The notes under the pieces: model-generated
Told to the model about the DNA's origin: nothing
Database searches by the model: none
Seen by the model: the letters and a program-made list of their open reading frames with translations, nothing else
Program-made: the position numbers and the translations under genes
From: Streptomyces scopuliridis RB72
GTDB lineage: Bacteria > Actinomycetota > Actinomycetes > Streptomycetales > Streptomycetaceae
Length of the DNA stretch: 64,000 nt
Direction: 5' to 3'
NCBI RefSeq assembly: GCF_000718095.1
Contig: NZ_JOEI01000004.1
Span: 1 to 64,000, forward strand
Shown here: piece after piece, positions 41,820 to 51,372 of the stretch
Layout of the letters: each line of letters starts with the position of its first letter
Numbering within the stretch: the stretch's first letter is position 1

Positions 41820-42653
41820 TCAGCTGCCTTCGTTGATCTTCGGGGCAGGCTCGTTCTTGTAGTTGGCCGGACCGAAGTTGGCCGTCACGGCCTTCTCCCA
41901 GGAGCCGTCCGACTCCATCTTGGTCAGCGCGGCGTTGATCTTCTTCTGAAGGTCGGTGTCGCCCTTCTTGAGGCCGATGCCGTAGGGCTCGTCGCTGAGC
42001 TTGAGGCCCGCGAGCTTGAACTTGCCCTGGTGCTCCTGCTGCGAGGCGTAGCCCGCGAGGATGGAGTCGTCCGTGGTCAGGGCGTCGACGGCCTTGTTCT
42101 CCAGGCCGGTCAGGCACTCGGAGTAGCCGCCGACGTTCTGGAGGTCGGCCTTCGGCGCGAAATCGTTCTTGACGTTCTGCGCGGAGGTGGAGCCGGTCAC
42201 CGAACAGAGCTTCTTGGAGTTCAGGTCGGCGGCCTTGGTGATGGAGCTGTCGTCCGTGCGGACCAGCAGGTCCTGGTGGGCGAGGAAGTACGGTCCTGCG
42301 AAGTCGACCTTCTTCTTGCGCTCGTCGTTGATCGTGTAGCTGGCGGCGACGAACTTCACGTCTCCGTTGGAGATCAGGTTCTCGCGCTCGGCGCTGGGCG
42401 CCTCTTTCCAGACGATGTTCTTGGCGTCGTAGCCCAGTTCCTTGGCGACGTAGGTCGCGACATCGACGTCGAAGCCCGCGAACGTACCGTCGGGCTTCTT
42501 CAGACCGAGGCCCGGCTGGTCGAACTTGATACCGATGGTGATCTTGTCGCCGCCACCGTTGCCGCTGTCAGCGCTGTCGCCGCCACAGGCGGTGGCGGTC
42601 AGGGAGAGGACGACAACGGCGGCTGCCGCCGCGCTTGCCTTGCGAAGCTTCAT
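41820..42653 (-). CDS. gluB: Glutamate-binding lipoprotein GluB
   Basis: 277 residues. A lipoprotein signal peptide ends in LTATAC-GG, with the lipidated Cys near residue 23, then a Gly/Asp/Ser linker and a PBP2-type periplasmic amino acid binding domain (GFDVDVATYVAKELG, NDERKKKVDFAGPYF, KKLCSVTGSTSAQN). It delivers glutamate to GluCD. ATG 42653 has GAGGGAAG upstream. It is second in the gluA-B-C-D order; 151 bases separate it from gluA. Confidence 0.93.
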   Translation of the reverse strand: MKLRKASAAAAAVVVLSLTATACGGDSADSGNGGGDKITIGIKFDQPGLGLKKPDGTFAGFDVDVATYVAKELGYDAKNIVWKEAPSAERENLISNGDVKFVAASYTINDERKKKVDFAGPYFLAHQDLLVRTDDSSITKAADLNSKKLCSVTGSTSAQNVKNDFAPKADLQNVGGYSECLTGLENKAVDALTTDDSILAGYASQQEHQGKFKLAGLKLSDEPYGIGLKKGDTDLQKKINAALTKMESDGSWEKAVTANFGPANYKNEPAPKINEGS

Positions 42654-42804
42654 GCGTGAACTTCCCTCGGGTGAGACGTGAACGAACCGGTTCTGCCGTA
42701 CTCGGCAAAGCCGTAAGAAGAGCCGTGATGAGCCGTGTGAACGATCCGGACAAAAGGATCCGGGCGAACGAACCCGGGTGAGAGATCCGTGTCCAGAGCG
42801 GTGA

Positions 42805-43590
42805 TCAGTGATGCAGGATCTTCGACAGGAAGTCCTTGGCGCGGTCGCTGCGTGGGTTGCTGAAGAACTCGTCGGGCGTGGCCTGTTCGACGATCCGGCC
42901 GTCCGCCATGAAGACGACCCGGTTCGCCGCGGAGCGCGCGAAACCCATCTCATGGGTGACGACGACCATCGTCATTCCGTCGCGCGCCAACTGCTGCATG
43001 ACCTCAAGTACTTCGTTGATCATCTCGGGGTCCAGCGCGGAGGTCGGCTCGTCGAAGAGCATGACCTTCGGGCCCATGGCCAGCGCCCGCGCGATGGCGA
43101 CACGCTGCTGCTGGCCGCCCGAGAGCTGAGCCGGGTACTTGTCGGCCTGCGAGCCGACGCCCACGCGGTCCAGCAGCGCGCGCGCCTTCTCCTCGGCGTT
43201 CGCCTTGTCCGTCTTGCGGACCTTGATCTGGCCCAGCGTGACGTTCTCCAGCACCGTCTTGTGTGCGAAGAGGTTGAACGACTGGAAGACCATGCCGACA
43301 TCGGCGCGCAGCCGGGCGAGTTCCCTGCCCTCCTCCGGCAGCGGCTTGCCGTCGATGGTGATCGCGCCCGAATCGATCGACTCCAGGCGGTTGATGGTGC
43401 GGCACAGTGTGGACTTGCCGGACCCGGAGGGCCCGATGACGACCACGACCTCGCCACGGGCGATGGTCAGGTCGATGTCCTGGAGCACATGCAGCGCGCC
43501 GAAGTGCTTGTTCACGTTGCTCAGTACGACCAGGTCGCCCGTCGCAGGCACGGCGTCCTCGGCGCCCTTGGTCACTGACACTCCGCTCAT
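42805..43590 (-). CDS. gluA: Glutamate ABC transporter ATPase GluA
   Basis: 261 residues. Walker [11 protein letters not shown]-loop VFQSFNLF, signature LSGGQQQR, Walker [14 protein letters not shown], and the switch His in [11 protein letters not shown]. It powers uptake through GluCD. The first 20 residues are a variable tail; ATG 43590 is preceded by GGAG and GAGGAGG, both at longer than usual spacing, so a start at GTG 43575 cannot be excluded. First gene of gluABCD. Confidence 0.94.
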   Translation of the reverse strand: MSGVSVTKGAEDAVPATGDLVVLSNVNKHFGALHVLQDIDLTIARGEVVVVIGPSGSGKSTLCRTINRLESIDSGAITIDGKPLPEEGRELARLRADVGMVFQSFNLFAHKTVLENVTLGQIKVRKTDKANAEEKARALLDRVGVGSQADKYPAQLSGGQQQRVAIARALAMGPKVMLFDEPTSALDPEMINEVLEVMQQLARDGMTMVVVTHEMGFARSAANRVVFMADGRIVEQATPDEFFSNPRSDRAKDFLSKILHH

Positions 43591-43893
43591 CGGCTTTTTG
43601 CTCCGTCCTCCTCGGTTGGGAGGACCTTAGTCACGCACTGCGATCAGCGTCATTACATCTGAGCGGAAATTGAGCATAACGATCCGGCCGCAACCGGACA
43701 CTCCGCGTGAAGAGGGCGGTGGCGGGAGTACCGGGTGGGTAACGGAAACCTTGGCGTAACGGGAAGACCCTTGACTGACCGTGCGCGATCGGCGTGGATG
43801 CCTGGTACGTACTAACAGCGCATGAACATGAAACGGCGCGACGTATCAGCGCGATCGACGTCGCGACCCGAACCGCGACCGTGAAGGGGGCCC
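43591..43893. other. Divergent promoter region between gluA and the OmpR-type regulator
   Basis: About 300 bases without a supported gene. The left half is comparatively AT-rich (around 43650-43690) and probably holds the glu promoter on the minus strand. TTGACT at about 43770 is a candidate -35 for the response-regulator gene, but I see no convincing -10 at normal spacing. No palindrome stands out. Confidence 0.5.
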
Positions 43894-44607
43894 GTGAGAC
43901 TGCTGCTCGTGGAGGACGACGACCATGTGGCCGCCGCCCTGTCGGCCGTGCTCGCCAAGCATGGATTCCAGGTTGTACATGCCCGCAGCGGTGAGGAGGC
44001 GCTCCAGGCGGTGCTGCCCGCGGCCAATGTGGGCAAGGTGCCGTTCTCGGTCGTCCTGCTCGACCTCGGACTGCCCGACCAGGACGGCTACCAGGTCTGC
44101 GGCAAGATCCGGCGGATCACCTCGACGCCGGTGATCATGGTGACCGCGCGGGCCGATGTCCGCTCCCGGATCCATGGCCTCAACCTCGGCGCCGACGACT
44201 ACGTGGTCAAGCCGTATGACACCGGCGAGCTGCTCGCCCGTATCCATGCCGTCAGCCGGCGCACCACGAGCGGCGACGAGCCTGCCCCGGCCCCCGAGGG
44301 TGCCCAGCGGCTCGGGCGTCTCAGCCTCGAACTGCCCACCCGTCGGGTGAGCGTGGACGGTACGGCCGTCCAGCTGACCCGCAAGGAGTTCGATCTGCTG
44401 GCCCTGCTCGCCCAGCGCCCCGGTGTGGTGTTCGGCCGCGAACAGATCATCAGCGAGGTCTGGCGCACCAGCTGGGAAGGTACGGGGCGCACGCTGGAGG
44501 TCCATGTGGCCTCCCTGCGCGGCAAGCTCGGCATGCCGGCGCTGATCGAGACCGTACGGGGTGTCGGCTACCGCCTGGTCGTCCCCGGCGCACACCAGGG
44601 TCCGTAA
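43894..44607 (+). CDS. OmpR-family response regulator
   Basis: 237 residues. The receiver domain has acidic residues EDDD near the N-terminus, Asp57 (VLLDLGLPD) and the Lys of VVKPYD. A winged-helix Trans_reg_C domain follows (about 135-232; RKEFDLLALLAQRPGVVFGREQI, ending TVRGVGYRL). GTG 43894 follows AAGGGGG. The kinase gene begins six bases after its stop. With the convergent TAXI-type binding protein gene this resembles TctD-like systems. Confidence 0.92.
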   Translation: MRLLLVEDDDHVAAALSAVLAKHGFQVVHARSGEEALQAVLPAANVGKVPFSVVLLDLGLPDQDGYQVCGKIRRITSTPVIMVTARADVRSRIHGLNLGADDYVVKPYDTGELLARIHAVSRRTTSGDEPAPAPEGAQRLGRLSLELPTRRVSVDGTAVQLTRKEFDLLALLAQRPGVVFGREQIISEVWRTSWEGTGRTLEVHVASLRGKLGMPALIETVRGVGYRLVVPGAHQGP

Positions 44608-44613
44608 CGCCCC

Positions 44614-46005
44614 GTGCGCACCCGACTACTGCCGCTGCTCATCATCCTCATGGCGGGCGTGCTCCTCGCCCTGGGCTTCCCGCTCGCCGTGAGTCTCGCC
44701 GCCGCCGAGCAGCAGCGCGTCGTCGTCGATCGGATCGATGACACCGCGCGGGTCGCGGCCCTCGCCCAGTTCGTCTCCGAGAGCCGCTCGGGCGCCCAGG
44801 AACGGCGCACGATGCTGGAGGCCGAACTGACCAGGTACTACGAGGTGTACGGGGTCAGGGCCGGCGTCTTCTACCGCGACAACGGCGTCATGGCCCGCGC
44901 CCCGGAGGGCTGGAGCGTCCCCGAGGAGGGCCCGGCCAGGCAGTCCTTCGAGGAGGCGCTGCTCGGCCGGCGCAGCGGCGACCCCGAGCAGGTCTGGCCC
45001 TGGCAGAACGGCCGGCTGATCGTCGACTCGCCGGTCGTACGGGACGGGGACGTCGTCGCCGTGGTGGTGACCGACTCACCGACCGGCCAGATGCGTTCGC
45101 GCATCCTCCACGGCTGGCTGATCATCGCCGCTGGCGAGGTGGCGGCCATGCTGCTCGCCGTCGGGGCCGCGATCCGGCTGACCGGCTGGGTGCTCCGTCC
45201 GGTACGGGTACTGGACGCGGCCACCCACGACATCGCCACCGGCCGGATGAACTCCCGGGTCGCGGCGGCCGGCGGACCGCCCGAACTGCGCCGGCTGGCC
45301 AGCTCCTTCAACGAGATGGCCGACAACGTCGAGGACGTGCTGGAACAGCAGCGCGCCTTCGTCGCGGACGCCTCGCACCAGTTGCGCAATCCGCTCGCCG
45401 CCCTGCTGCTCCGTATCGAGCTCCTCGGCCTCGAACTGCCCGAGGGGAACGAGGAGATCGCCTCCGTACGGACGGAGGGCAAGCGCCTCGCACAGGTCCT
45501 CGACGATCTGCTGGACCTGGCGCTGGCCGAGCACGCCGCCGCCGATCTGCGGCTCACCGACATCGGTGAGGTGGCGGCCGAGCGGGTCGCCGCCTGGCGG
45601 GCCCTCGCCGAGGAGAAGGGCGTCAGGCTCACCGAGCACCGCGCTGCTGTGACCGCCTGGGCCGACCCCATCGCGCTCTCCAGCGCCCTGGACGCCGTGA
45701 TCGACAACGCCCTCAAGTTCACCCCGGCCGGCGAAGAGGTCACGGTCACGGTGGCCCGCAACGGCACGACCTCGAAGATCGTCATCAACGACGGCGGTCC
45801 CGGTCTCACGGATGACGAGCTCGCCAGGATCGGGGACCGCTTCTGGCGCAGCAACCGCCACCAGAACATCAAGGGATCGGGGCTCGGTCTGTCGATCACG
45901 CGGGCCCTGCTCGCGGCCGGCGGCGGCTCGATCGCCTATGAGCACGGCGAACCGCGCGGACTCCGGGTCACGCTCAGCGTCCCGAGATCATCCCCGACGG
46001 CCTGA
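44614..46005 (+). CDS. Sensor histidine kinase with extracytoplasmic sensor and HAMP
   Basis: 463 residues. A first membrane helix (about 5-30), an extracytoplasmic sensor of about 130 residues, a second helix (about 167-190), HAMP (about 190-245), HisKA with His255 (DASHQLRNPLAALLL) and HATPase_c (DNALKFTP, NDGGPGL, GSGLGLSI). It is paired with the preceding response regulator; GTG 44614 follows it by six bases. The facing TAXI-type protein could present a ligand to its sensor domain. Confidence 0.9.
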   Translation: MRTRLLPLLIILMAGVLLALGFPLAVSLAAAEQQRVVVDRIDDTARVAALAQFVSESRSGAQERRTMLEAELTRYYEVYGVRAGVFYRDNGVMARAPEGWSVPEEGPARQSFEEALLGRRSGDPEQVWPWQNGRLIVDSPVVRDGDVVAVVVTDSPTGQMRSRILHGWLIIAAGEVAAMLLAVGAAIRLTGWVLRPVRVLDAATHDIATGRMNSRVAAAGGPPELRRLASSFNEMADNVEDVLEQQRAFVADASHQLRNPLAALLLRIELLGLELPEGNEEIASVRTEGKRLAQVLDDLLDLALAEHAAADLRLTDIGEVAAERVAAWRALAEEKGVRLTEHRAAVTAWADPIALSSALDAVIDNALKFTPAGEEVTVTVARNGTTSKIVINDGGPGLTDDELARIGDRFWRSNRHQNIKGSGLGLSITRALLAAGGGSIAYEHGEPRGLRVTLSVPRSSPTA

Positions 46006-46047
46006 GCGGACGGCCTGACCGGATGAGCCGAGCAACCCGGGCAGAAC

Positions 46048-47049
46048 CTACGGCTTCTCCGACCGGTAGTACCGCTTGGCACCCTCATGGAGCGGCAGCG
46101 GGTCCGTATAGATCGCGGTCCGCAGATCCACCAGCTGCGCGGGATGCACCTCGTCGCCGATCCGGTCCCGGCTGTCGATCACCGTGCGGGTGAAGCCCTC
46201 CGTCAGCCCGGCGCTCATCCGGTCGGTGGTCACCAGCAGATTCGCCACCGCGACCGTCGGTACGGCCGTGCCGTTCTGCGCCGTGCCGTAGGCGTCGGCG
46301 GGTATCACCGCGGAGCGGTAGTAGCGGGACGCGGCCTCGCCCGAGGCGTGCAGCCGGTCGACCAGCGTGGACTCCAGCGGAACCAGCCGTATCTCGAAGC
46401 GCTCCGACAGGTCCTGCACCGCGCCGGTGGGCAGCCCGCCCGACCAGAAGAAGGCGTCCAGCTCGCGCCGTTCGAGAAGGCCCGGCATCGTGTCGATCCC
46501 GACCGAGAACGGGACGATGTCCTTCCGTGGGTCGAGATCCGCGGCGGCCAGCAGCCGGTCGGCTATCAGCCGGACCCCCGAGCCCTCCTGCCCCACCCCC
46601 ACCTTCTTGCCGCGCAGATCAGCGGTGGAGCGGATGTCCGAGTCCTTCGCGACGACCAGCTGCACATAGTCGTCGTACAGCCGCGCGCAGCCACGCAGCC
46701 GGTCCGCGCCCGGCTTGCCGTCCTTCTGGTACTTGGCGACGGCGTCGGCGGTGGCGATGGTGAAATCGGCCTCGCCCGTCGCCACCCGCGCGATGTTCTG
46801 CTGCGAGCCCTCGCTCGTCCGGAGCTGTATCGACACATCCGGCAGATCGCGGGCGAGATCCTGCTTCAGGAGCGTTCCGTACCGCTGGTAGACCCCGCTC
46901 GTCACGCCCGTGCTGAACGTGACCGAGCCGCTCGGCGAGGACGTCCCGATCGGGAGCAGCCACCACAGCAGCAGCCCGAGCAGCACCAGCACCGCGGCGG
47001 CGCCCTGGAAGGCGCGACCGCGGCTGATACGGGACGTAAGGCCGAACAT
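46048..47049 (-). CDS. TAXI-family TRAP-type solute-binding protein, membrane-anchored, no permease nearby
   Basis: 333 residues. An uncleaved-looking N-terminal helix (AAAVLVLLGLLLWWLLP, about 17-34) without a lipobox Cys anchors a TAXI-type periplasmic binding domain: TFSTGVTSGVYQRYGTLL, RTSEGSQQNIARVATGEADF (20 residues) and KKVGVGQEGSG are typical. Full TRAP transporters need a fused 4TM-12TM permease, and none lies in the window. It is convergent with a two-component system, so it may be an accessory ligand sensor. Confidence 0.82.
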   Translation of the reverse strand: MFGLTSRISRGRAFQGAAAVLVLLGLLLWWLLPIGTSSPSGSVTFSTGVTSGVYQRYGTLLKQDLARDLPDVSIQLRTSEGSQQNIARVATGEADFTIATADAVAKYQKDGKPGADRLRGCARLYDDYVQLVVAKDSDIRSTADLRGKKVGVGQEGSGVRLIADRLLAAADLDPRKDIVPFSVGIDTMPGLLERRELDAFFWSGGLPTGAVQDLSERFEIRLVPLESTLVDRLHASGEAASRYYRSAVIPADAYGTAQNGTAVPTVAVANLLVTTDRMSAGLTEGFTRTVIDSRDRIGDEVHPAQLVDLRTAIYTDPLPLHEGAKRYYRSEKP

Positions 47050-47169
47050 GCCACCGATCCTGTCAGCTCACTCCCCGTAATGGCCAGGCCTTGTCTTCTG
47101 CTCGCCACGGGCTTCGCGGGGGAATCCCCGGGCAGCTGTCCCGGCTGACCCCTTACTCTGGTGGGCGAG

Positions 47170-48657
47170 ATGAGCGCGAAGACTTACGAGGTACGCACCT
47201 ACGGGTGCCAGATGAATGTCCACGACTCCGAGCGGCTGTCGGGCCTGCTGGAGGGAGCCGGATACGTCCGCGCGCCCGAAGGCTCCGACGGGGACGCGGA
47301 CGTCGTCGTCTTCAACACCTGCGCGGTGCGGGAGAACGCCGACAACAAGCTGTACGGCAACCTCGGCCGGCTCGCGCCGATGAAGACCAAGCGGCCGGGC
47401 ATGCAGATCGCCGTCGGCGGCTGTCTGGCGCAGAAGGACCGCGACACCATCGTGACGCGCGCCCCCTGGGTCGATGTCGTGTTCGGCACGCACAACATCG
47501 GCAAGCTGCCGGTGCTCCTGGAGCGCGCGCGGGTCCAGGAAGAGGCCCAGGTCGAGATCGCCGAGTCGCTGGAGGCCTTCCCCTCCACGCTGCCGACCCG
47601 CCGCGAGTCCGCCTACGCCGCGTGGGTCTCCATCTCCGTCGGCTGCAACAACACCTGCACCTTCTGCATCGTCCCCGCGCTGCGCGGCAAGGAGAAGGAC
47701 CGCCGCCCCGGCGACATCCTGGCCGAGATCGAGGCGCTGGTCGCCGAGGGCGTCTCCGAGATCACGCTGCTGGGCCAGAACGTCAACGCGTACGGATCCG
47801 ACATCGGTGACCGCGAGGCGTTCTCCAAGCTGCTGCGGGCCTGTGGCGCGATCGAGGGCCTGGAGCGGGTCCGCTTCACCTCACCGCACCCGCGCGACTT
47901 CACGGACGATGTGATCGCGGCGATGGCCGAGACGCCGAATGTGATGCCGCAGCTCCATATGCCGCTCCAGTCCGGCTCGGACGTCATCCTCAAGGCGATG
48001 CGCCGCTCGTACCGGCAGGACCGGTATCTCGGCATCATCGACAAGGTGCGCGCCGCCATCCCGCACGCCGCCATCTCCACCGACATCATCGTGGGCTTCC
48101 CGGGCGAGACCGAGGAGGACTTCGAGCAGACCATGCGGGTCGTGCGCGAGGCGCGCTTCGCGCAGGCGTTCACCTTCCAGTACTCCAAGCGCCCCGGGAC
48201 CCCGGCCGCCGAGATGGAGGGGCAGATCTCCAAGGCGGTCGTCCAGGAGCGCTACATGCGGCTGTCCGCCCTCCAGGAGGAGATCTCCTGGGAGGAGAAC
48301 AAGACGCAGGTAGGCAGGACGCTGGAGGTCATGGTCGCCGAGGGCGAGGGACGCAAGGACGGCGCCACCCACCGGCTCTCCGGACGCGCCCCCGACAACC
48401 GCCTCGTGCACTTCACCAAGCCGGACGAGGAGGTGCGTCCCGGCGATGTGGTCACCGTCGAGATCACCTACGCCGCGCCGCACCACCTGCTCGCCGAGGG
48501 ACCGACGCGGAAGGTACGTCGTACCCGCGCCGGGGACGCCTGGGACCGTCGGAACGCGACCGAGGCGGCGAAGCCGGCGGGCGTGCTGCTGGGGCTGCCC
48601 TCGGTCGGGGTACCGGCCCCGCTGCCGGCGGTGACGGGCGGCTGCTCCGTCGAGTGA
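47170..48657 (+). CDS. miaB: tRNA-2-methylthio-N6-dimethylallyladenosine synthase MiaB
   Basis: 495 residues. The UPF0004 domain has [20 protein letters not shown] and GGCLAQK; the radical-SAM core has Cys159-x3-Cys163-x2-Cys166 (GCNNTCTFC); and a TRAM domain binds tRNA near 380-445. It adds methylthio to i6A37 made by MiaA, encoded at 50371. The C-terminal 45 residues are variable. ATG 47170 is chosen; GTG 47161 is in frame. TACTCT at 47154-47159 could be its -10, giving a very short leader. Confidence 0.94.
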   Translation: MSAKTYEVRTYGCQMNVHDSERLSGLLEGAGYVRAPEGSDGDADVVVFNTCAVRENADNKLYGNLGRLAPMKTKRPGMQIAVGGCLAQKDRDTIVTRAPWVDVVFGTHNIGKLPVLLERARVQEEAQVEIAESLEAFPSTLPTRRESAYAAWVSISVGCNNTCTFCIVPALRGKEKDRRPGDILAEIEALVAEGVSEITLLGQNVNAYGSDIGDREAFSKLLRACGAIEGLERVRFTSPHPRDFTDDVIAAMAETPNVMPQLHMPLQSGSDVILKAMRRSYRQDRYLGIIDKVRAAIPHAAISTDIIVGFPGETEEDFEQTMRVVREARFAQAFTFQYSKRPGTPAAEMEGQISKAVVQERYMRLSALQEEISWEENKTQVGRTLEVMVAEGEGRKDGATHRLSGRAPDNRLVHFTKPDEEVRPGDVVTVEITYAAPHHLLAEGPTRKVRRTRAGDAWDRRNATEAAKPAGVLLGLPSVGVPAPLPAVTGGCSVE

Positions 48658-48675
48658 CGGGGCACTGCCCTGCGG

Positions 48676-48717
48676 GCAGACGGGTCTCAGTACGTAGCAG
48701 ACGGGTCTCAGTACGTA
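48676..48717 (+). repeat. Perfect 21-bp tandem duplication upstream of the LigB-like gene
   Basis: Two adjacent identical 21-bp units (48676-48696, 48697-48717), each beginning GCAGACGGG and ending CAGTACGTA. They cover the expected -35 region of the promoter whose -10 is TAGGCT at 48724. The period is two helical turns, so this could be a regulator site or a recent slippage duplication. Confidence 0.75.
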
Positions 48718-48723
48718 CTCGTC

Positions 48724-48729
48724 TAGGCT
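48724..48729 (+). promoter_or_regulatory. -10 element (TAGGCT) giving a leaderless LigB-like gene transcript
   Basis: TAGGCT is an excellent streptomycete -10 and ends seven bases before ATG 48737; no ribosome-binding site is present. This fixes the start of the downstream gene. Confidence 0.6.
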
Positions 48730-48736
48730 GCGGATC

Positions 48737-49468
48737 ATGCTCGTAGCCGCCGCCGTGTGTCCCAGTCCGCCCCTGCTCGTACCCGCCGTGGCCGCCGGAG
48801 CCGCCCCCGAGCTCGATGCCGTACGCGCCGCGTGTGGCGATGCCCTCGGGGTGCTGGCGGCCGCGAGGCCGGAGCGGCTGATCGTCGTCGGACCCGCCGA
48901 GCGGGACCGCCGGGGGGAGCATCCTTCAGGGACGGTCGGGTCCTTCCGCGGCTTCGGCGTTGACCTCGATGTCGTCCTGGGCACGTCCGCGGCGCGGGCC
49001 GGGGCTGGTGAAAGCCCAGGGCAGCGGGAACTGCCCGCGTCCCTGGCGGTCGCCGCCTGGCTGCTCGGGCATGCCCACTGGACCGCCGCCCCTGCCAGCG
49101 GACTGGGCGTGGGGGAACCTCTCGACACCGAGCGGTGCCTGCGGACAGGACGGGAGATCGCGGCGCGGGCCGGCCGGGTGGCGCTGCTGGTGATGGGCGA
49201 CGCCAGCGCGTGCCGCTCCCTGAAGGCGCCGGGATATCTGGACGAACGGGCGGCCGGATTCGACGAGGAGGTGGCTCGTGCCCTGCGCACGGCGGACGTG
49301 GCGGCGCTGAAGGCGCTGGACGCGGAGCTGGCGTACGCACTCAAGGCGGCGGGCCGGGCGCCCTGGCAGGTGCTCGCGGGCGCCGCCGAGGGGGCCGGCC
49401 TGAGCGGCGAGCTGCTGTACGAGGACGCGCCCTACGGCGTGGGGTATCTCGTCGCGGCCTGGTCCTGA
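48737..49468 (+). CDS. Class III extradiol dioxygenase (LigB)-like protein
   Basis: 243 residues of the LigB/MEMO-like fold: MLVAAAVCPSPPLLVP at the N-terminus, PERLIVVGPAE, a VALLVMGDASAC strand, and a Gly-rich C-terminal strand. True LigB enzymes bind iron through two His and a Glu; I do not see the usual early His-His pair, so catalysis is doubtful. Commonly annotated as hypothetical in streptomycetes and placed between miaB and miaA. Confidence 0.65.
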   Translation: MLVAAAVCPSPPLLVPAVAAGAAPELDAVRAACGDALGVLAAARPERLIVVGPAERDRRGEHPSGTVGSFRGFGVDLDVVLGTSAARAGAGESPGQRELPASLAVAAWLLGHAHWTAAPASGLGVGEPLDTERCLRTGREIAARAGRVALLVMGDASACRSLKAPGYLDERAAGFDEEVARALRTADVAALKALDAELAYALKAAGRAPWQVLAGAAEGAGLSGELLYEDAPYGVGYLVAAWS

Positions 49469-49629
49469 CACCGCCTGGTCCCGGCGTCGACCCGTCCCAG
49501 GGTGCGAAAGCCGACCCGTCTCAGGGCGCAAAAAGCGACGGCCGCGAAGCGCTGCGAAGCGCCTCACGGCCGTCCAGGCCGGTGTGCCCGGCCACTCTGT
49601 GCCGAGGATCAGGACAGAGCAGGAGAAGA

Positions 49630-49875
49630 TCAGGAAGCGGCCGGTGGCGGCGGGGTAGTGCCGTCATCCTTGTGAGCGAGCTTGCCCAGGGCGTCCTTGG
49701 CTTTGCCCGTCCCGCTGTCGATCTTGTCGCTGTACTTGCCCTTGGTCTTCTGATCGACCGTGCGAGCGGCCTTCTCCAGCCCGTGCTCGATCTTGCCCCC
49801 GTGCTGCTGCGCGAGGTCAGCGACCTTGTTCTTGGCCGGGCCGATCTTGGCCTTCAGTGAATCCAGGAAGCTCAT
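49630..49875 (-). CDS. Small Rv0909/MT0933-type antitoxin-like protein
   Basis: 81 residues, very Lys/Ala/Asp-rich and highly charged: MSFLDSLKAKIGPAKNKVAD, then KIEHGLEKAARTVDQKTKGKY and a poly-Pro C-terminus. It fits the MT0933-like antitoxin family. No toxin gene is beside it, so the antitoxin name is by family only; in Streptomyces these proteins are often stand-alone. GGGAAGG precedes ATG 49875. Confidence 0.75.
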   Translation of the reverse strand: MSFLDSLKAKIGPAKNKVADLAQQHGGKIEHGLEKAARTVDQKTKGKYSDKIDSGTGKAKDALGKLAHKDDGTTPPPPAAS

Positions 49876-49915
49876 GGGCCACCTTCCCTCGGAGAGACAA
49901 CAGCCTACTTGCAGC

Positions 49916-50188
49916 CTACTTGCGGGTGCTCTTCCCGGCCTCATTGTCCGCCGCGGCCTCCGCCGACTGCTGCTTCGGGATCTCCACGCCCTCGGCCGCC
50001 GCCGTCTCGGACCCGGCGCTCTCGGCAGGCTCGGCCGTCGCCGTTCCGGTCTCACCGAATCCGGCCTCCGCTGCCACGACAGCGCTGTCCGCAGCGGGAT
50101 CGGCCGTCGGAGTGGTGGCCGGTGCCGCTGCGGTTGACGCCTCGGACGCGGCTACCGACTTCCGGCGAAACCGTGAAAAAACACCCAT
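49916..50188 (-). CDS. Small Ala/Glu/Thr-rich protein, unknown function
   Basis: 90 residues. A basic N-terminus (MGVFSRFRRKS) leads into a low-complexity acidic Ala/Thr/Pro tract and a basic end (GKSTRK). ATG 50188 has GGAGAAG five bases upstream. I do not recognise a domain. It ends 40 bases before the MT0933-like gene and is probably co-transcribed with it. The codon pattern supports coding. Confidence 0.65.
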   Translation of the reverse strand: MGVFSRFRRKSVAASEASTAAAPATTPTADPAADSAVVAAEAGFGETGTATAEPAESAGSETAAAEGVEIPKQQSAEAAADNEAGKSTRK

Positions 50189-50370
50189 AACTTCTCCATA
50201 CATTACTCGTGGGGGCGAAATTCCGCGCCGCCCGGAGCGTCCCATTGCGCCGCCCAGGGGCACCGGCCAGAAAACCGGCGGCCGGAACCTCGCAACAGGC
50301 AACGAAGCCAACCGTGTGCCGTCACGTAACTCATTCGGGTAGCGGCCTGTGTGTTTGCGAGACTGGGGCA

Positions 50371-51309
50371 GTGAGAAGCGCAGCTACCGCACCGCGGGTC
50401 ATCGCCGTCGTCGGTCCCACCGCGGCCGGCAAGTCCGATCTGGGCGTTCATCTCGCCCGGCAACTCGACGGTGAGGTCGTCAATGCCGACTCCATGCAGC
50501 TCTACCGGGGGATGGATATCGGGACCGCCAAGCTGACGACCGAGGAACGTGCTGGCATCCCGCATCACCTCCTGGACATCTGGGAGGTCACCGAGGCCGC
50601 CAGCGTCGCCGAGTACCAGCGGCTCGCCAGGGCGGAGATCGACCGGCTGCTCGCCGCGGGCCGTACCCCCGTCCTGGTGGGCGGCTCGGGACTGTACGTA
50701 CGCGGTGCCATCGACGCCCTCGAATTCCCCGGCACCGACCCCGAGGTGCGCTCCCGGCTGGAGGGCGAGCTCACCCTGCGCGGGTCAGGTGCCCTCCACG
50801 CCCGGCTGTCCGCCGCCGACCCCCGGGCCGGCCGCGCGATCCTGCCCAGCAACGGCCGCCGGATCGTCCGGGCGCTGGAAGTGATCGAGATCACCGGCAA
50901 GCCCTTCACCGCCAATCTGCCGGGCCACGACTCGGTCTACGACACCGTGCAGATCGGCGTCGACGTTGCACGTCCCGAGTTGGACGAGCGGATCACCCGG
51001 CGGGTGGACCGGATGTGGGACGCGGGGCTGGTGGACGAGGTGCGGCGCCTGGAGGCCCGGGGCCTGCGCGAGGGACGTACCGCCTCGCGCGCCCTCGGCT
51101 ACCAGCAGGTGCTCGCGGCGCTCGCGGGGGAGTGCACGGACGACGAGGCGCGCGCCGAGACCGTACGCGCCACCAAACGCTTCGCGCGCCGCCAGGACTC
51201 CTGGTTCCGCCGCGACGCGCGCGTTCACTGGCTGGGCGGCGGATCGGAGCACCGGGAGGAACTGCCGCACCGGGCGCTGGCGTTGGTCGAACGAGCGGTC
51301 ACAGCCTGA
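50371..51309 (+). CDS. miaA: tRNA dimethylallyltransferase MiaA
   Basis: 312 residues. P-loop GPTAAGKSDLG (about 12-22), catalytic-region NADSMQLYRGMDIGTAK, QRLAR and GGSGLYVRG segments, SRALGYQQ and the tRNA-binding C-terminus. It makes i6A37, the substrate of MiaB. GTG 50371 is chosen because GAGACT lies six bases before it (leaderless); the reading frame is open further upstream but the extra residues are unlike the family. Confidence 0.94.
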   Translation: MRSAATAPRVIAVVGPTAAGKSDLGVHLARQLDGEVVNADSMQLYRGMDIGTAKLTTEERAGIPHHLLDIWEVTEAASVAEYQRLARAEIDRLLAAGRTPVLVGGSGLYVRGAIDALEFPGTDPEVRSRLEGELTLRGSGALHARLSAADPRAGRAILPSNGRRIVRALEVIEITGKPFTANLPGHDSVYDTVQIGVDVARPELDERITRRVDRMWDAGLVDEVRRLEARGLREGRTASRALGYQQVLAALAGECTDDEARAETVRATKRFARRQDSWFRRDARVHWLGGGSEHREELPHRALALVERAVTA

Positions 51310-51372
51310 TCACGTGATGGCATCGGGACGCTCCGTGCGCCCTTGCGGTACCTCCGGGCGTGCCATCATCGA

